Shown here one piece after another: positions 26,145 to 39,468 of a stretch of DNA of 64,000 nucleotides. The first letter of the stretch is position 1, and each line of letters opens with the position of its first letter. Source of the DNA: Luscinia megarhynchos (lineage: Eukaryota; Chordata; Aves; Passeriformes; Turdidae); contig CM067566.1 of assembly GCA_034336665.1 (NCBI GenBank), forward strand, positions 27,930,330 to 27,994,329, written 5' to 3'. The translations under genes were made by a program, and so were the position numbers. The notes under the pieces are model-generated. The model was not told the origin of the DNA, did not search any database, and saw only the letters and a program-made list of their open reading frames with translations.

Positions 26145-28776
26145 TCAAAACATTCCTAGGAGTCTTCCCAAGATGTCAGCAGGACAGCAGGGACTACAAC
26201 ACAAGTGTTTTCAAATAGGGAGAAATGAATATAATTTGTTTTTTTACTTGTTTCTGGGCAGTTCTGAGTTGAAGAGTTAACAGGAGTTTTGGTCCAACTT
26301 AATTGGATGCTTTTACCTATTTCCTATATCCCCGTTTTCCCAAAACAAAGTTTCACATCACATTTTAGTGTTCTTACTGCCTAACTGTCCTTTCAAACCT
26401 GAAAGTTCCAATTTAATTGCTACTAATTACACTTAAAATCACACACCTGGTTGAAAATTTTCAGTAAACACATTTGGACCTCTGCTTTAGGGAAACAGTC
26501 TAGATATCTTAACATGTTGACCAAATGTTATTAAAAGTCAGTATTTCTTCACATGAGATTTACACACTGAAGGGATTTGGAAAAGTATTCAGGTAAACTA
26601 ATAATTGCCCTCAAGTCAGAGTGCAATATACCTCACCTAACTGACTCACCAAAGAAATGAAGGATGTGGAAGAAAGGTAAATAAAGCACAAGCTAATAGT
26701 TTGAAACAAACAAATTAAACACTCTAGCTGATACTTGAGGTTATTGATAAATTTTTAAGAAATGTACTTTCTAGACAATTCTTTTTTCATCAAAGGATGT
26801 TCCCTTGATTCCCATCCTTTGCTCTGTGTCCATGTCACCCTTGTTATATACAGGCAATCAGATATCGACCAGATTCCTGACACACCAAATCTCCACCCAA
26901 ACATAGCTACACCTACCAAAATAATACAGATGTAGCCACCAAGAATTATACACAGAGCTCCAAGGAGCCACATGAACAGTGATCAAAGCTATAACCTCCA
27001 GACTGAAATAGCCTGTTTGTTTTACTTCCTTGTATAATGCACCAGGGAATTTTTGTTATGGAGGAATTCAACCATGCATAGAAAAACCTAATGATAAAGC
27101 AGAAGTAGATATTTTAAATAGGAGATAAAATACATGGCTTTTGTGGAATTGATTTAAGCATCAAATTAAATTTAAAATGGGATTTAGATATAAACATCCC
27201 AACTAAAAATAAAGCAACACTACAAATGTACTTGGGGGAAGCTTTTTAAATGCCCAAAGCTCACTACTTAGTCATTAAACTTGTAACACAACAAGTAAAA
27301 CTGTACATAACTGAGACCCCAAAACCTTAACAGAGACAAATGTAAAAAAACAATGTAAGTCTTCAAATCTGAAGCAAAAAACATTAAAGGGTGGAATCAT
27401 TGTACTTCACTCCTTTCAAACCTGTCAAAGTTCTTCACGTGCATAAGTTATTAAAAGGATTTTTGTCATTTAAGTTATGCTCAGTGGTAACCAACAATTC
27501 ATAATGCTATTTTCAGTCTCTGAAAGGAGCCTTTCAGTTCTTGTTTGTATGCAAGTGTTGACCACGCTGCACCATAAAATGAAACAGGACTCTCTTTCCC
27601 ATGCTGCTTTAACTTAAACTGCTACAACATGAAATGTAGCAATAAATAACACCTGGAAGAGGATGAAGATATTACAGGAAAATTTATAGAAATCAAAGTA
27701 TACTCATGCTTTTAAAAGCTATTACCCACCATTCCCTAATGAGGGAGAATTTCTCTATTTTAGATTAAGTAGCTGAGAGAAGGAAAAACAAAACCACCAA
27801 AAATCCCCTGACAATGTGCTGTAGTGAGTGATCTGATAAGCTGGATATTTGTGAATCTTTTACAGGATTTCATGTTTGTGATGCTTGTGACAGAGGAAAG
27901 TGAGTCAACACCTGTTCATGTATGTCAAGAACTATACATCAGTTTTACTTGGCAATAAATGGTAACACTGATAAAATTTAAAGAAATTTTCAAAATAATT
28001 TTTTCCACTATATTTATCAAATTTCTATGGAAAATCTGAAATAAAAGTTCTGAAAAATGTGAACTCTTCACCACTTTAGTGGTGCCTTGCAGACATATAG
28101 CAAAAGGACTGCATGAAAATAATATTTCCATCAGCAGTTTTTATTTCACTATGATTTCTTTGATAGATTTTTTTCAAATTCTAAAGCTGAAGAAGAATAA
28201 ACAAATTCTAAAGAAAGTTTTGGGAAGAAAGTAAAATTTTAGAAATGCATAAATTGCAGCAGAAATCTGGAATGAAGCTTATAGCTCAGACAAAGCAGAA
28301 AATAAAGGCTTGCTGTTAAACAAAAAGTATTAGAAAGTCTGTTTAATGAATATGTTAAATAAAAATGTAAAACAAAAAAAAAGATGAGTCATTAAACCTT
28401 TAGTTAGAAGGTTTATTTTAAGTGAATATTATACCTATTATTTTAGAGAATTATTTTATGGGTGGCAACTTATATGACTAAATGATAGCACTAGTATTAG
28501 CAGCAGCCTTTACATAAAGAAACAGTTACCTCAATTTTTTATTTCTCCATGTAGCTATCTTAGTTTCTAAATATAGGTTGAAATATGTAGAATATTTTCT
28601 GCAATATGTTTATATTTTCTGATAAGCCTTCCTTCAAGCAGAATCACTCACTGCTGGATCCTAATTGCCTTGGCAAATCCTTTTGCATTGCTAGCTCTCT
28701 CTACAGTTCCAGTATTAAATAACTAGAAGCAAACACACCTGAAATGAACTTTGAAACATGTAGGGAACAGAGGGGA

Positions 28777-28777
<1 letters not shown>

Positions 28778-28859
<82 letters not shown>
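28778..28859. repeat. (ATT)n trinucleotide microsatellite
   Basis: About 27 uninterrupted ATT units are followed by an imperfect continuation to about 28874. It is the longest perfect simple repeat in the window and explains the poly-Tyr and poly-Ile open frames across it, which are not genes. It lies about 200 bp upstream of a CR1 relic. Confidence 0.98.
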
Positions 28860-28863
<4 letters not shown>

Positions 28864-29084
28864 TATCATTATTGTTACTTTATCAGGTGTTCCCCTGCAC
28901 ACACCCATTGTCTATTACAATTATTAGGTGTTTTCAGGGCTGCATTATTTATTGCACTACACTGAGACAAGAACTATCAATTAGGTGGATGTTTAGCATG
29001 AGGTACAACAAGGCTTTGATCAAGGCATCAAAAGGAATGAGTAAGAATGGCAGTTACAGGAATCACAGATAATTCACCGATTTT

Positions 29085-29945
29085 TCTGTTTCTAACCAGA
29101 AAAGGAAGGTCAAAGAAGGTGTAACTCCTCCTAATAAAGAATGTGGAAAACTGCTAATAATGGATGAGGAGAAGGCTGAGAAGTCCCGAGGGAACTGGGT
29201 TATGTTCCCAATGATATTTAAAAAGCCAAGGCAGTCAGGGGAAGGCACAGGTGACTGCAAAAAGGGACACATACCTATTTTTGAAAAGGGTAGAAATGAG
29301 GACCCTGGGAACTATTGACCTGTCAGCCTCACATCTGTGCCTGGGAAGATCATGGAAAAGATTCTCACAGACGCTGTGCTAAGGCTCATGGAGAACAGGG
29401 AGGTGATGAGATACAACCAGCACAACTTCAAAGGCAAATTCTGCTTGACCAAACTAGTGGCCTCTGATGGAGTGATTACAAGGGTCAAGAGTGACAAGGG
29501 AAGGGCCACAGATGTCATTTATCTGTAATTCTGTAAAGCCTTTGACATGGTCCCTCAAAACATCTTTCTAAGTTGGAGAAAGATGGAGTTGATGGGTAGA
29601 CTGTTCAGTGGATAAGGAATTTGTTGGATGATTACATCCAAAGGGTGGTGGTCAATAGTTTCTGATGGACATCAGTGATATGTTGTATCATTTTGGGGTC
29701 TGTATTGGGACCAGCACTGTTTAATGCCTTCATCAATGACAAAGAGGCTGCTGAGTGCAGCCTCAGCAAAATTACAGATGAAGCCAAGCTGAGTGGTGTG
29801 GTTGACACAACTAGAGGATTGGATGCCATTCAGAGTGACCTGGACATGCTTGAAAAGGGGCTCCATGGGAATCCCACACAATTTAACATGACCAAGTACA
29901 AGATGCTGCACCTGGGTCACTGCAACCTCCAGGTATCAAAGTATG
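29085..29945 (+). mobile_element. CR1-type LINE fragment, reverse transcriptase region (degenerate)
   Basis: Translation in shifting plus-strand frames recovers reverse transcriptase of the CR1/jockey class: a [20 protein letters not shown] segment near 29306-29365, ENREVM...[14 protein letters not shown] (29390-29460), [11 protein letters not shown] (29494-29526), then after a stop FCKAFDMVP, VLGPALFNAFINDKEA and a LSKITDEAKLSGVVD segment. The catalytic FADD motif reads ITDE, so the enzyme is dead. Stops and frameshifts break the frame several times. The 5' end, maturation end and 3' tail are missing. The 95-codon frame at 29675-29962 and the 63-codon frame at 29337-29528 are parts of this relic. 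Confidence 0.9.
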
Positions 29946-32900
29946 CCTTTTTAACACCATAGGGTATGAACAACCAATAGAAAATGCTACATTATCTTAG
30001 AAACTGCAAGTAGAAGAGAGTATTTTAAGATTAAAAACTCCAAATATCTCCTACATATCATGTATTCACCCTTAATCCTTACATATCAACATCTAGAATG
30101 TGACCTTGAAAGGTATTATCTCAGGTTTTGCTGTTCAATATTCTTTAACCTTGCAAAATATCTAATAAGTAGCTTTGATATTAGTATGGCACAATCTTGG
30201 CCAACATGTGAGCTCAGAATTTGTTTCTTGTCTCCTCTAAAACTCGTCATCTTTGGAAAGGAGATATTCATCCCCACATTTATTGTAGGGTATATCTTGG
30301 TGGCTCAATAAATTGCCTTTCTGTTAGGAAATTTGCCTTGAGACTTGCCAATCACAGGCTGAAACAAGTCACTGGACCTGTTCTGAAGGTCAAAATTGAG
30401 GAAAATAAAGTTCTGTAGAAAGGATTATGCTTCAGGGGAGGATGTGGCACATGCCCCTTCAGGGAAGCATATTATTTCCCAGTGGAAACTGCTCTATTGT
30501 CAACTTTGCCATTGAGATAATTGCCACCTTTTAATAACACAGATCTTTTCCAAAAGATATAATTAACAATCTGACTTTCATTTAAACTCTGTAGCTATTC
30601 AGAATTTATTTTTGTTTCAGTAACTGGGTAATTTTTTCCACATCAAACACTTTTCATTGCAGATTTTAAAATACTGAGGAAAGCTTCTCTCCATTGACTA
30701 AGACTACATCAAATAGAGCTTCACAACTCCCCTTTTTCACAGGTAACATTTAGAGTGAAGCAACAAGAAAAATGCCGTGGACCTGGATCACTTCTGCAAC
30801 CTGCAGAATTAATCAATAGAGTCCTAAAGACTGAATTCCTTTTAAATTCAACATGACAGAACAATATGAGAAATTAAAAATGGCTGTATTTCCTTAGCAC
30901 AAGTGTTAAAACTGCCCAAAAGATCTCATTCTGGCTAGCATTAGTGTTTGAATATTTCTCATGCTTCTGCGTACACAATGCAGTGCACACATCAAGCCAA
31001 AAAACTGAGAATGCATTCTACTATTTTTTCTTCATTGCTGGCACAACAGTAGTTTTAATATTTCATGTTGTGCCTCAGGCAGCTAGTCAAGCTGTTCTAA
31101 ATGTAAAGAGATCAAACACTTCCAGGTGATTCTTTATCAGAATTTTACAGTAATTGCCAGTACAAACCATTATACTTAAATTTCCATTGTAATCTTGTAA
31201 TCCCCTGCATTTATCCTAAGAGGTAGTGAAAAAAATTCTGGTTTGTGTTTTCAGCTCTGATTTTTGAGCAAAGGTAATGAAAAAAATTTCTAACAACTAA
31301 ACTTGGTTAGTACATCTCATAGAATGATTCCTTTAAAGTGTAAAGCCTTTGGTTTAGAACTTCCAAAGTGTTTAAATATATGAAAATTATGTCCAAGTTG
31401 TCCAAATGTACTCTAAAAGCTGTATATGTAAAATTTTCATAATAAATTAAAAAATAAATTATCAGTGAACTTTTAAAGGAAATTATTGAGGACCCTAAGA
31501 AATCTGTCTAACAATTTCTTTCTTCCCTGAATAATTTTGTCAGGCCTTCTAGGATTCTGGAGTTTTATGCACATTTAAAACCACTGTGACTTTAAATATT
31601 TTACCCTTAAACTCAGTCCTGCAGTTCAAATAAAACTAAGAAAATTTGTCGTAGGAATTTAGTTTGTATTGACCTAAGCAAAGATATTGTTCAGTCTACT
31701 AATCAACATTTGAATAAATATTAAAATTTAGAAAATTCATACTCTTACTATTATAATTAAATCAATGTCTTCCTATCTGCTTCTAAGTGGCAATGAAAAT
31801 AATCTACTAGTTTGTCCTATAATCAAGTTTAATTTTGGAAACCCCTTTTTAGCACTAAAAACAAACACATCTATCAGCTGATCTCTATATTTAGAGCTAA
31901 TTCTACCAAGCTTCCTCAGACAAAATCTTGCCTGTGAGTAACAAACTTTAATAGACTGTTTGGTGTAGAGAAGTGACCCCTTTCAACAAATATTATTGAT
32001 TGCAAATGACCAGTCATTCTTCAGAAATTTAAATATGTACTTATGTACTTAAAGGAAGGTGCTATAGAGATAATAATTAAGATTAGAGAAGTCGTCTGAA
32101 GTTTAAAGATAATTAAAAACAGATACTGAACATCTCCTTTCAATGATGTAAGCCTGAATTTTCAGATTCTTACAGACCAAATAAGAATAATGAAAGAAAT
32201 ATTGGTTTACCTTCTCTCAGTATGGTTTTGTTTTTTCCTTCTCAGCTAAGGAGAAGCATTCATCCCATCACTCAAATGAACAGGTTTACCAAAGAATGCA
32301 AACACACAATAGCAAAAAATAGAATTTAGATTGTTTATTAAGACAATCTAAAACCACATCTCAACTGAAACCATTGATCTGACAGAGGTAAGAGGGAAGT
32401 TCTGCAGTAGTGGATAAGCTTCACCAACCAGGAGTAGCAAAGAGCAGAGACTTTTTAAACCATATTTGAGCACAGAGACATATTTCTCTGACAAAGGACC
32501 GAATGTGCAATTGTGCTAGAGTCTTCCAATATTTATATAATTTCAATCCAAATGATTTATGGCCAAGTGAGAGAACCTACATCAGAACTTTTGCAAAATG
32601 TGACCATGCTTTCATTGTCACGTTCATTAAAAATTTAAACCAGCTTCAGACAGTAAGTATTTAAAGTTGAAGAGACCAACAAGAATTGATTTGAAGTATT
32701 CCAGTTTCCCTTCAGATAAAAACATACAACATTAATTCTCCCAGTGATAATTCCTTGCTTTTCTACAAGGTTGGCATTTATAGTTAAGTCATTATAGACT
32801 CTAAAAAAAACAATTTTGTTTAAAAATAAATATTTTACCTAATGAATTGCAATAACTTTTGTGCTAAATTGCAGCACATTCTTTACAAGACAAACTGCCC

Positions 32901-33809
32901 CATCAGTGAACCTGGGACCTCTGGGACTCTAACATATTTCTAAATGACCTTAACTGGTAACTGACTGCACGATGACTCCTCTCCTGAAGAGGACATTTCT
33001 TTTTTTTTACTTTATCCATTTTGCCATGGGAATTATGTAGATGATTGGCACACTGAGTACAGGAGATTGCCAGCCAAAAATGTGGAAAGTCATTTCAAGT
33101 CTAGTTTTGCAGCTAATTCTCACTCTCACTGTTAAATATTCTTCCCTGTAAAAAGAAATTATGAAACATCTACTTGGAAGAACAGGTTTGCTATCATTGG
33201 CAAACTTAAAACTTTTTGAAGAGGATCCTAGCTAACTTATGTAGTACTTCAATTGAGTATTTCAAATTTTTTTTCCTTTAATCAGTCTTGCTCTTCCATT
33301 TGTCAATGCCATGGAGGTGGGGGAGGAAGGTTAAGTGCATTATTTCAAGAACACAAGAAAATATTATCTGATTAAAGGTCAATCAAAATCAGCTAATTTT
33401 AGATGTATTTGTGCTAACCTATAACCTTTATATAAGAAAATCTGAATTATTAAATTTTAATCCTCTGAAAATGCTATATTTATATTATATTTGAAAATCA
33501 TTAACCTTTAACCCAGTGTGGTAACTTTTCAGCAAGTAATGGAAGATATGCTGGGTTTATAGATGATATAATGGATGAATTAACTTGCACCAGGCGACCT
33601 TTGAATAAAATAATGAATGTATAATCATGCATGTATCTTGAAAATTGTTTTGGTTCCTCTAATAATATGACCATAATTCTACATGACATACTCAAATATC
33701 AGCATGATACCCTGAAAAAACTATTTTCTTTTCAATTATCTTGTTCAATGATTTCATTTCATTAAAATCAAATTTAATCAAACACTTTTTGAATTTTTGT
33801 TTCAGTCAG

Positions 33810-34080
33810 TGAATCTCAAGCCGCCATGACTGAAGGAAAGACCAGGGGTGAGATCGTGCAGTAGAGGGGCTCCCCAAGCTTCAGGAGCCTCATCATGACC
33901 CTTGGTAGCCAACCAGGCAAGGAGGGCCAGTGCTCCAAACAACCAAGGGAGATTTAAAGGTATTTAAAGATTTCAAGGTATGTAGGCAAGTAGGAGCACA
34001 GAAAGGAGGAGTTAGGGAAACACAGGTGTGGCACATCAGTAAGGGCACGGCACAGCATTTTGCATGGCAGTTCATCCTTC
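33810..34080. other. Repeat-like sequence of uncertain identity next to CR1
   Basis: The sequence between ordinary intron and the CR1 relic is richer in G and C than its flank. It includes GCCGCCATGACTG-like and GGGGCTCCCCAAGCTTC-like words. It may be an upstream, strongly decayed part of the same CR1 element or an older insertion. I could not align it to the CR1 reverse transcriptase by eye. Confidence 0.35.
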
Positions 34081-35003
34081 TATGGCCCTGTGCTCTTAAA
34101 TATCTTCATAACTGACTTGGACACAGGACTCAAATGGATTCTAAGTTTGCAGACAATATAAAACTGGGAGGAGTTGTTGACTCCCTTGAGGGCAGGGAGG
34201 TCCTGCAGAGAGACCTCGACAAATTAGAGTATCGGGCAATCCCCAACCATATGAAGTTCAACAAAGAAAGGATTCTGCACCCGGGATGGGTAATCCTGGA
34301 TGTACAGACAGGGGAATGAGATGCTGGAGAGCAGAGCTGTGAAAACAGACCTGGGTGTCCTTGTTGGTGGCAAGTTGAACATGAGGCAGCAGTGCCCTGG
34401 CAGCCAGGAGGACCAGCCCTGTCCTGAGGACATCAGGCACAGCACCACAGCCAGGCAAGGGGGGATTGTCCTGCTCTGCTCTGAGCTGGGGCAGCCTCAC
34501 CTCCAGTGCTGGGGGCAGCTTTGAGTAGCACAATATAAAAAAGACATTAAACTATTGGAGATGGTCCAAAGGACAACCAGGATGGAGAAGGGTCTTGAAG
34601 AGAAGCCATGTGAGGAACAGCTGAGGGCACTTGTTCTGTTCAGCCTGGAGAAGACTGCGGGGGACATTCCAGTCTTTGACTTCCTCTAGAGGAGAAGAGG
34701 AGGGGCAGGCACTGATCTCTCTGTGGTCACAGTGACAGGACCTGAGGGAATGGCCTGAAGCTCTGTCAGGGCATGTTTAGGCTGGATATCAGAAAATATT
34801 ATCCAGAGGGTGTTTGAGCACTGGAACAGGCTCCCCAGGGAAGTGGTCACATCATGAAGCCTGACAGAGTTCAAGAAGTGTTTGGAAAATACTTTTGGGT
34901 ACGTGATGTGAATCCTGTGGATGGTTCTGTGCAGGGTCAGGAATTGGACTTGATGATCCTTATGGGTCCCTTCAAACTCAGCATATTCTGTGATTCTGTG
35001 ATT
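34080..35003 (+). mobile_element. CR1 LINE, 3' part with intact terminal octamers
   Basis: The element starts in the reverse transcriptase palm, where FADNIKLGGVVDSLEGRE (about 34149-34202) replaces FADD with FADN. It continues through RDLDKLE and MKFNKERILHPG, then the CR1 3' region (GGATATCAGAAAATATT, GAGCACTGGAACAGGCTCCC, TTGGACTTGATGATCCTTA). It ends with two ATTCTGTG octamers at 34985-35000, the diagnostic CR1 terminus. It is 5'-truncated like most CR1 copies and shows multiple frame breaks. Open frames at 34134-34524 and 34686-35111 on either strand are by-products. Confidence 0.95.
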
Positions 35004-38000
35004 AATTGTGCTAAGAATTATGAAATGCAATGCTTTCATTTATCTATAACAATAAACCCCCTAAAAAGTAGAACTATACATCAAATGGGGGAAAATTCGC
35101 AACAGAGTTAGTTTTACTTCAGCATACTAATATTAGCTAGTGGATTTTTTCCAACCAATAAAATTACAAAAGCCATAATGAAACACAGTTGCATTTCCCA
35201 ATTTCCTGAGCTTGAATTTCATCATTTTTTTCCTGCACAGACATCAGCAAATAGACCTATGTCAGCCAAAGGCTGTGAATGTTAGTCATCTATCAGTTTC
35301 TTTTTTGAGACTCAAGCATAAAACAGTATTTTAGCAGTGTGCTCTTTCTAGGTCAGCACTTCTGAAGTATCAAAGATCCTGAGGGAAAAGAAGAATTTTA
35401 GTTTGGAAAAAATCTACCCTGAGTCAGCGTCTGTGTAGTTAATAGTGTGAAAAGCTCAGGCAAAATTTTTATAAGAGAATGTAAAAGACAAGAAAAATGT
35501 AGCCATAACCTATATTATCATCCATATTTTTATGTCTCATAAGTTATATAAAAGGAATTATAGCAATAGAAGAAGAGTAGTTCAAATTTATATAAAAGAA
35601 AATGAAGATTGTCAAAATCTATGATATTTCCACTGTGTCACAGGGACAGAGTTCTATACCAGCTTAATTTTAATACAAAATCAGGAAGGAGACATTCGGT
35701 TTCATTATCTTTATCTGAATGTATTTCTATATACCAAATTGATAAAAAAATATTTTGTATTCCTTCCAAAATCAGGAAATCTGTATTTTCAAAACAGCAT
35801 TTTGCCAACAAAATAGAAACATTTTTTCCAATATAAAATTCCCAGCAGTAAAAATAAAAAGCAGACTAATAAAACACTCTTCTATATAATTGTCTCCCCT
35901 GTTGCTTTGATATGATGCTCCTTCAAAATGCCCTAGCTAATTCCTCAACAAGCAGTTAGGGACAGAGCTGCAGCTTTTAAACTTTCATACCTTTAGAAGT
36001 AAACAAAGTATATTCCTTTTTATGTCATGTATACAAAATAAGACAGGTGCCTTATTGAGACCTCATAGCCCTGACTCCCCTTCCAAGGAATCATTAAAAG
36101 CAACCACTTCTTCCCTTGCTCAGGCAACTGCATTTCCTATTGCTGAAGGGTAAGGAGGGACAGACGCTGTTTGTCTGACTTTTATGCCAGGGTGAACTCA
36201 AGAACAGAGAAGACCAAAGCCCAAGACCTGGGAACTGAATCCCACAACACATTTCTCCGTCGTCTTTTTCTCCTGACAAGTTGAACTACAAGGTTGCACC
36301 ACGTGTTTCAAGAACTGGTTGTCAAACTTGTTCCAGATTCCCATGGAATTTCTTCCCAATTTGACTGCAGAGCAAGCATATGATTTATACAACTTGGCAC
36401 CTTTTCCACAGGGGCTTTAAAAATACCACATTATGTCAAATAGTCTGTCCATTTTTACACCCTTAATCTTTCTTTTATGAGACTAAGCTACCAAATCTTG
36501 CCAAAAAACTGCTATAGTAAAGAAGACTTCATGGTATGGAAAGTCCCTTTTTACTTAGCCAAAAAGTATTTATTTTCTAAGATGATTTTCTCCACTTCAT
36601 TCAGTTTTTAAAACAATGTTCAATACTTCCAGTTCAATATTAACACTTTAGAATGTTATTTTCACTAAGGGTAAAGAAAAAAATGAATTCATGCACACAA
36701 TGAAGTTCATGGCAAGAGAGTCAGAACAGAGTAGGGAATCTCAAACGCTATCCATAAAACAAATATATTTCCCAGGTTTTTTTGCGCTTTGGTTTTTTAC
36801 ACAAAGGTTGAAGTTTTTTGTTTTCTCTATGCTTTATACCTTTCAGACATAATTTTCATGTTTTTTCACCATCTGAGGTCCTACACTCAAAATAATCCAC
36901 TCCCAGCACTGTCAGGACATAATACAGATTTTAGTAGATATTAATGCAACAGGCTGAATCTGAGATGATTTTAAAACAGATTTCTACAGAAGAGGATTGA
37001 TATTTGTCTGTGTGGGCAATTTACCTTCTTCTGTAAAACTGTCTTGCATTAACAGTTTCAGCCTTTGCTTTAACTTTGTAAGAAGATGAAACAAATCAGC
37101 CACTTTTTAAGGCTGAAATGTATCTTTTATTGTGTCATATCTTATTTTCCCTAATATATTGTACAATACATCTATCAGTTCTCTTTTATTAATAGAGAAT
37201 CATTTGGAGTATGCTCCGTGCTTCCAGTAATTCATTATATCTGCAGGTTCTTCTAAAGCCCAAAATGAGAGGAATGATTGAATTAGGGATAAACTTTCTT
37301 CAAGTGTTGTAGGAGAATTATAAACACAATGGAAATTTCACAGAATTTAAAAGTAAAATCAAGTTCTGCACAGTGTGATTAATTTTGAGGATACCCTCCA
37401 GAAAATGTAAGTAATCAATTTCTTACTGTTAATGACAATGGATTACAAAAGTTTAATTTAATTTTCAATTTTAGATAGTTTGAATGACAAGTCCAGTCAC
37501 AAGTGGTAGACTACTAATAGCAAAAAAGGGTTTTGAAAGTCTTTCATCCAGTTCTTTGACATAGATTAGATCACAATGTGTTTTATTATCTCTGGAAGTG
37601 GAAGGAGAGATGCTGGCTTTGCTTTGCTGTGAGAGAATAAAGGCACACACATCAGTCAGTCACTAGTTGGCTTTGTGATGTGGATGCTTTATCAACCAAA
37701 GGGTCTTTTGTGCTCAAGTATTACACAGGAATTCTAGGAGGTGTAAATAGCTAATAGCAGCTGTAGAAAGACAGGTGCTGGAGGTGATATTAATATCTTT
37801 ATGCTGCTTCAGATACAGCGACCTTGTGTGTACATAGAGTTCACTGTGCCACTTATTTCTGATGTCTCTGCTTACTACAAAATGGTATTTCAGTATCTGT
37901 ATGTGGCAATGATATATCTGTACTGTCTATACTTTGCTGCCATCTAAAAAGAGGAAATATTTTTCATACAAAACTGCAATTAAAAGATAGATTGTAAAAT

Positions 38001-39390
38001 CTGAATCTTTTAAACTTTCCAAAACAAAGTAAAGCAAAACAGAAAAAACAGCAATATTTTCTTTTCCACTTTGCCACAATATTATCACAGAACCAAAGCC
38101 CAGTGCTCTCACAAAGCTGGTGAGAAACTTGGTGAAATTTATCTAGTTGAACTGTGGGCAGGATATGTGACTCTCCCATACCACTAATTGATTTTTGGAG
38201 AAGGACAGAATTTACAATATAAATATGTGTTCTTTATAATTTATTGCCTGAAAACATTAAATTACCTTACAGTTCTTCATCTGCTAGTTCAGAAAAGTTG
38301 CACTATTATTTTTAGTTTATTACTGAGATTAAAAAAACCCAGGTTTGCTTTAGATAATAGTAAGTAAAAATCAGTAGGGAATACTGGTGTATCATTAGGA
38401 ACCAACCTGTGAAACAGTGATTTGGGGGGAAGAAACCTAGATTCATAATAATTGGAAACAACAAAAGAGTTGAAACTGCAAGCAAATATTAACTCAGTGA
38501 ATGACCAACACTTTAACAAATTAGCCAATGGCCAGATTTAAGCTCATTTACAACTTTCAAGCAACAATAAGGAGAAAATAGCTAATAGTGCTTAAAACAG
38601 AGGAGTCTTGTATTTTAGCAAAATGGTAGAGAGAATAAGGTTATAGACTCACATACATGGATTTAAGTGAAATGAAGAAATATCCCAGAACTTCTGGCAA
38701 CTTCTACCACAGCCTTTTTGGCTTCATCTATGCTGCCTTTAGGAGCCATTCCAAAGAGGGCACATAAATGTGTCCATCTATTCTGTCAGTGTTTCAGGCT
38801 CTTACTATTCCCATGGGCTTCACAGTGCACAGGACCCCTTTTGGAACTCACCAAGGCAAGCTCGTCCTCCATTTGCCTAGATGCACGTGGAACATAATGG
38901 TCAAATACAAGGAACTCTGCCTCACACCTCGCTTACTGAAGATTTCTAACAATTGCTGTCATTTTGGTGAGTGTCAGGGCTTCCAGAAATGCCTCTGAAC
39001 TACTAAAATAATTTTACTAAGAGTGGCATAACAAAGGATTGTATTTCAGACCAGTGTCCCTGAAGTGACACTGCTCCACCTGCCCTGTATGCCCACTTGT
39101 CCTCGGCTTTCAAAACGTTAAGACGAAATTACATGACAAAAATACAACATATAGTTGTTCTAATTTCTACATTATAGTAGAAAAAATACTTCAGCCAATA
39201 TATCTCTTTCAAGCTTTCTTTCTTGAAACAAAACCAGGCTCTGTCACAAGGCCAGCTGTTTGTTCTTTAAAGTTACAAACTTTGAATGTGTGAAAACCTG
39301 AATTTCATCATTAGTCTGAGTTTTTTAGAAGAGTAACATGAGTTTATCTGTCAAACATAGAAAACAAAAATAATAATGAATGCTTCAACT

Positions 39391-39468
39391 CATGGCAGTG
39401 GGGTTGGGACTAGATTATCTTTATGGTCTCCTCCAACCCTTAATATTCTTTGAGTCTTTGAACTATGA
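39391..39468 (+). mobile_element. CR1 LINE 3' tail fragment
   Basis: GTGGGGTTGGGACTAGATTA, then TCTTTATGGTCTCCTCCAACC and a decayed ATTCTTTGAGTCTTTGAACTATGA end match the CR1 3' terminus, whose usual form is GGTTGGACTAGATGATC... followed by octamers. Only about 80 bp survive. Confidence 0.8.

Noticed and set aside
26755..26973. 72-codon minus frame with a hydrophobic N-terminal stretch, membrane-protein-like
   Set aside because: It is short, matches no family I know and has no splice-site context; AT-rich introns often give hydrophobic chance frames.
28723..28965. Open frames with long poly-Ile and poly-Tyr runs
   Set aside because: They are translations of the (ATT)n microsatellite.
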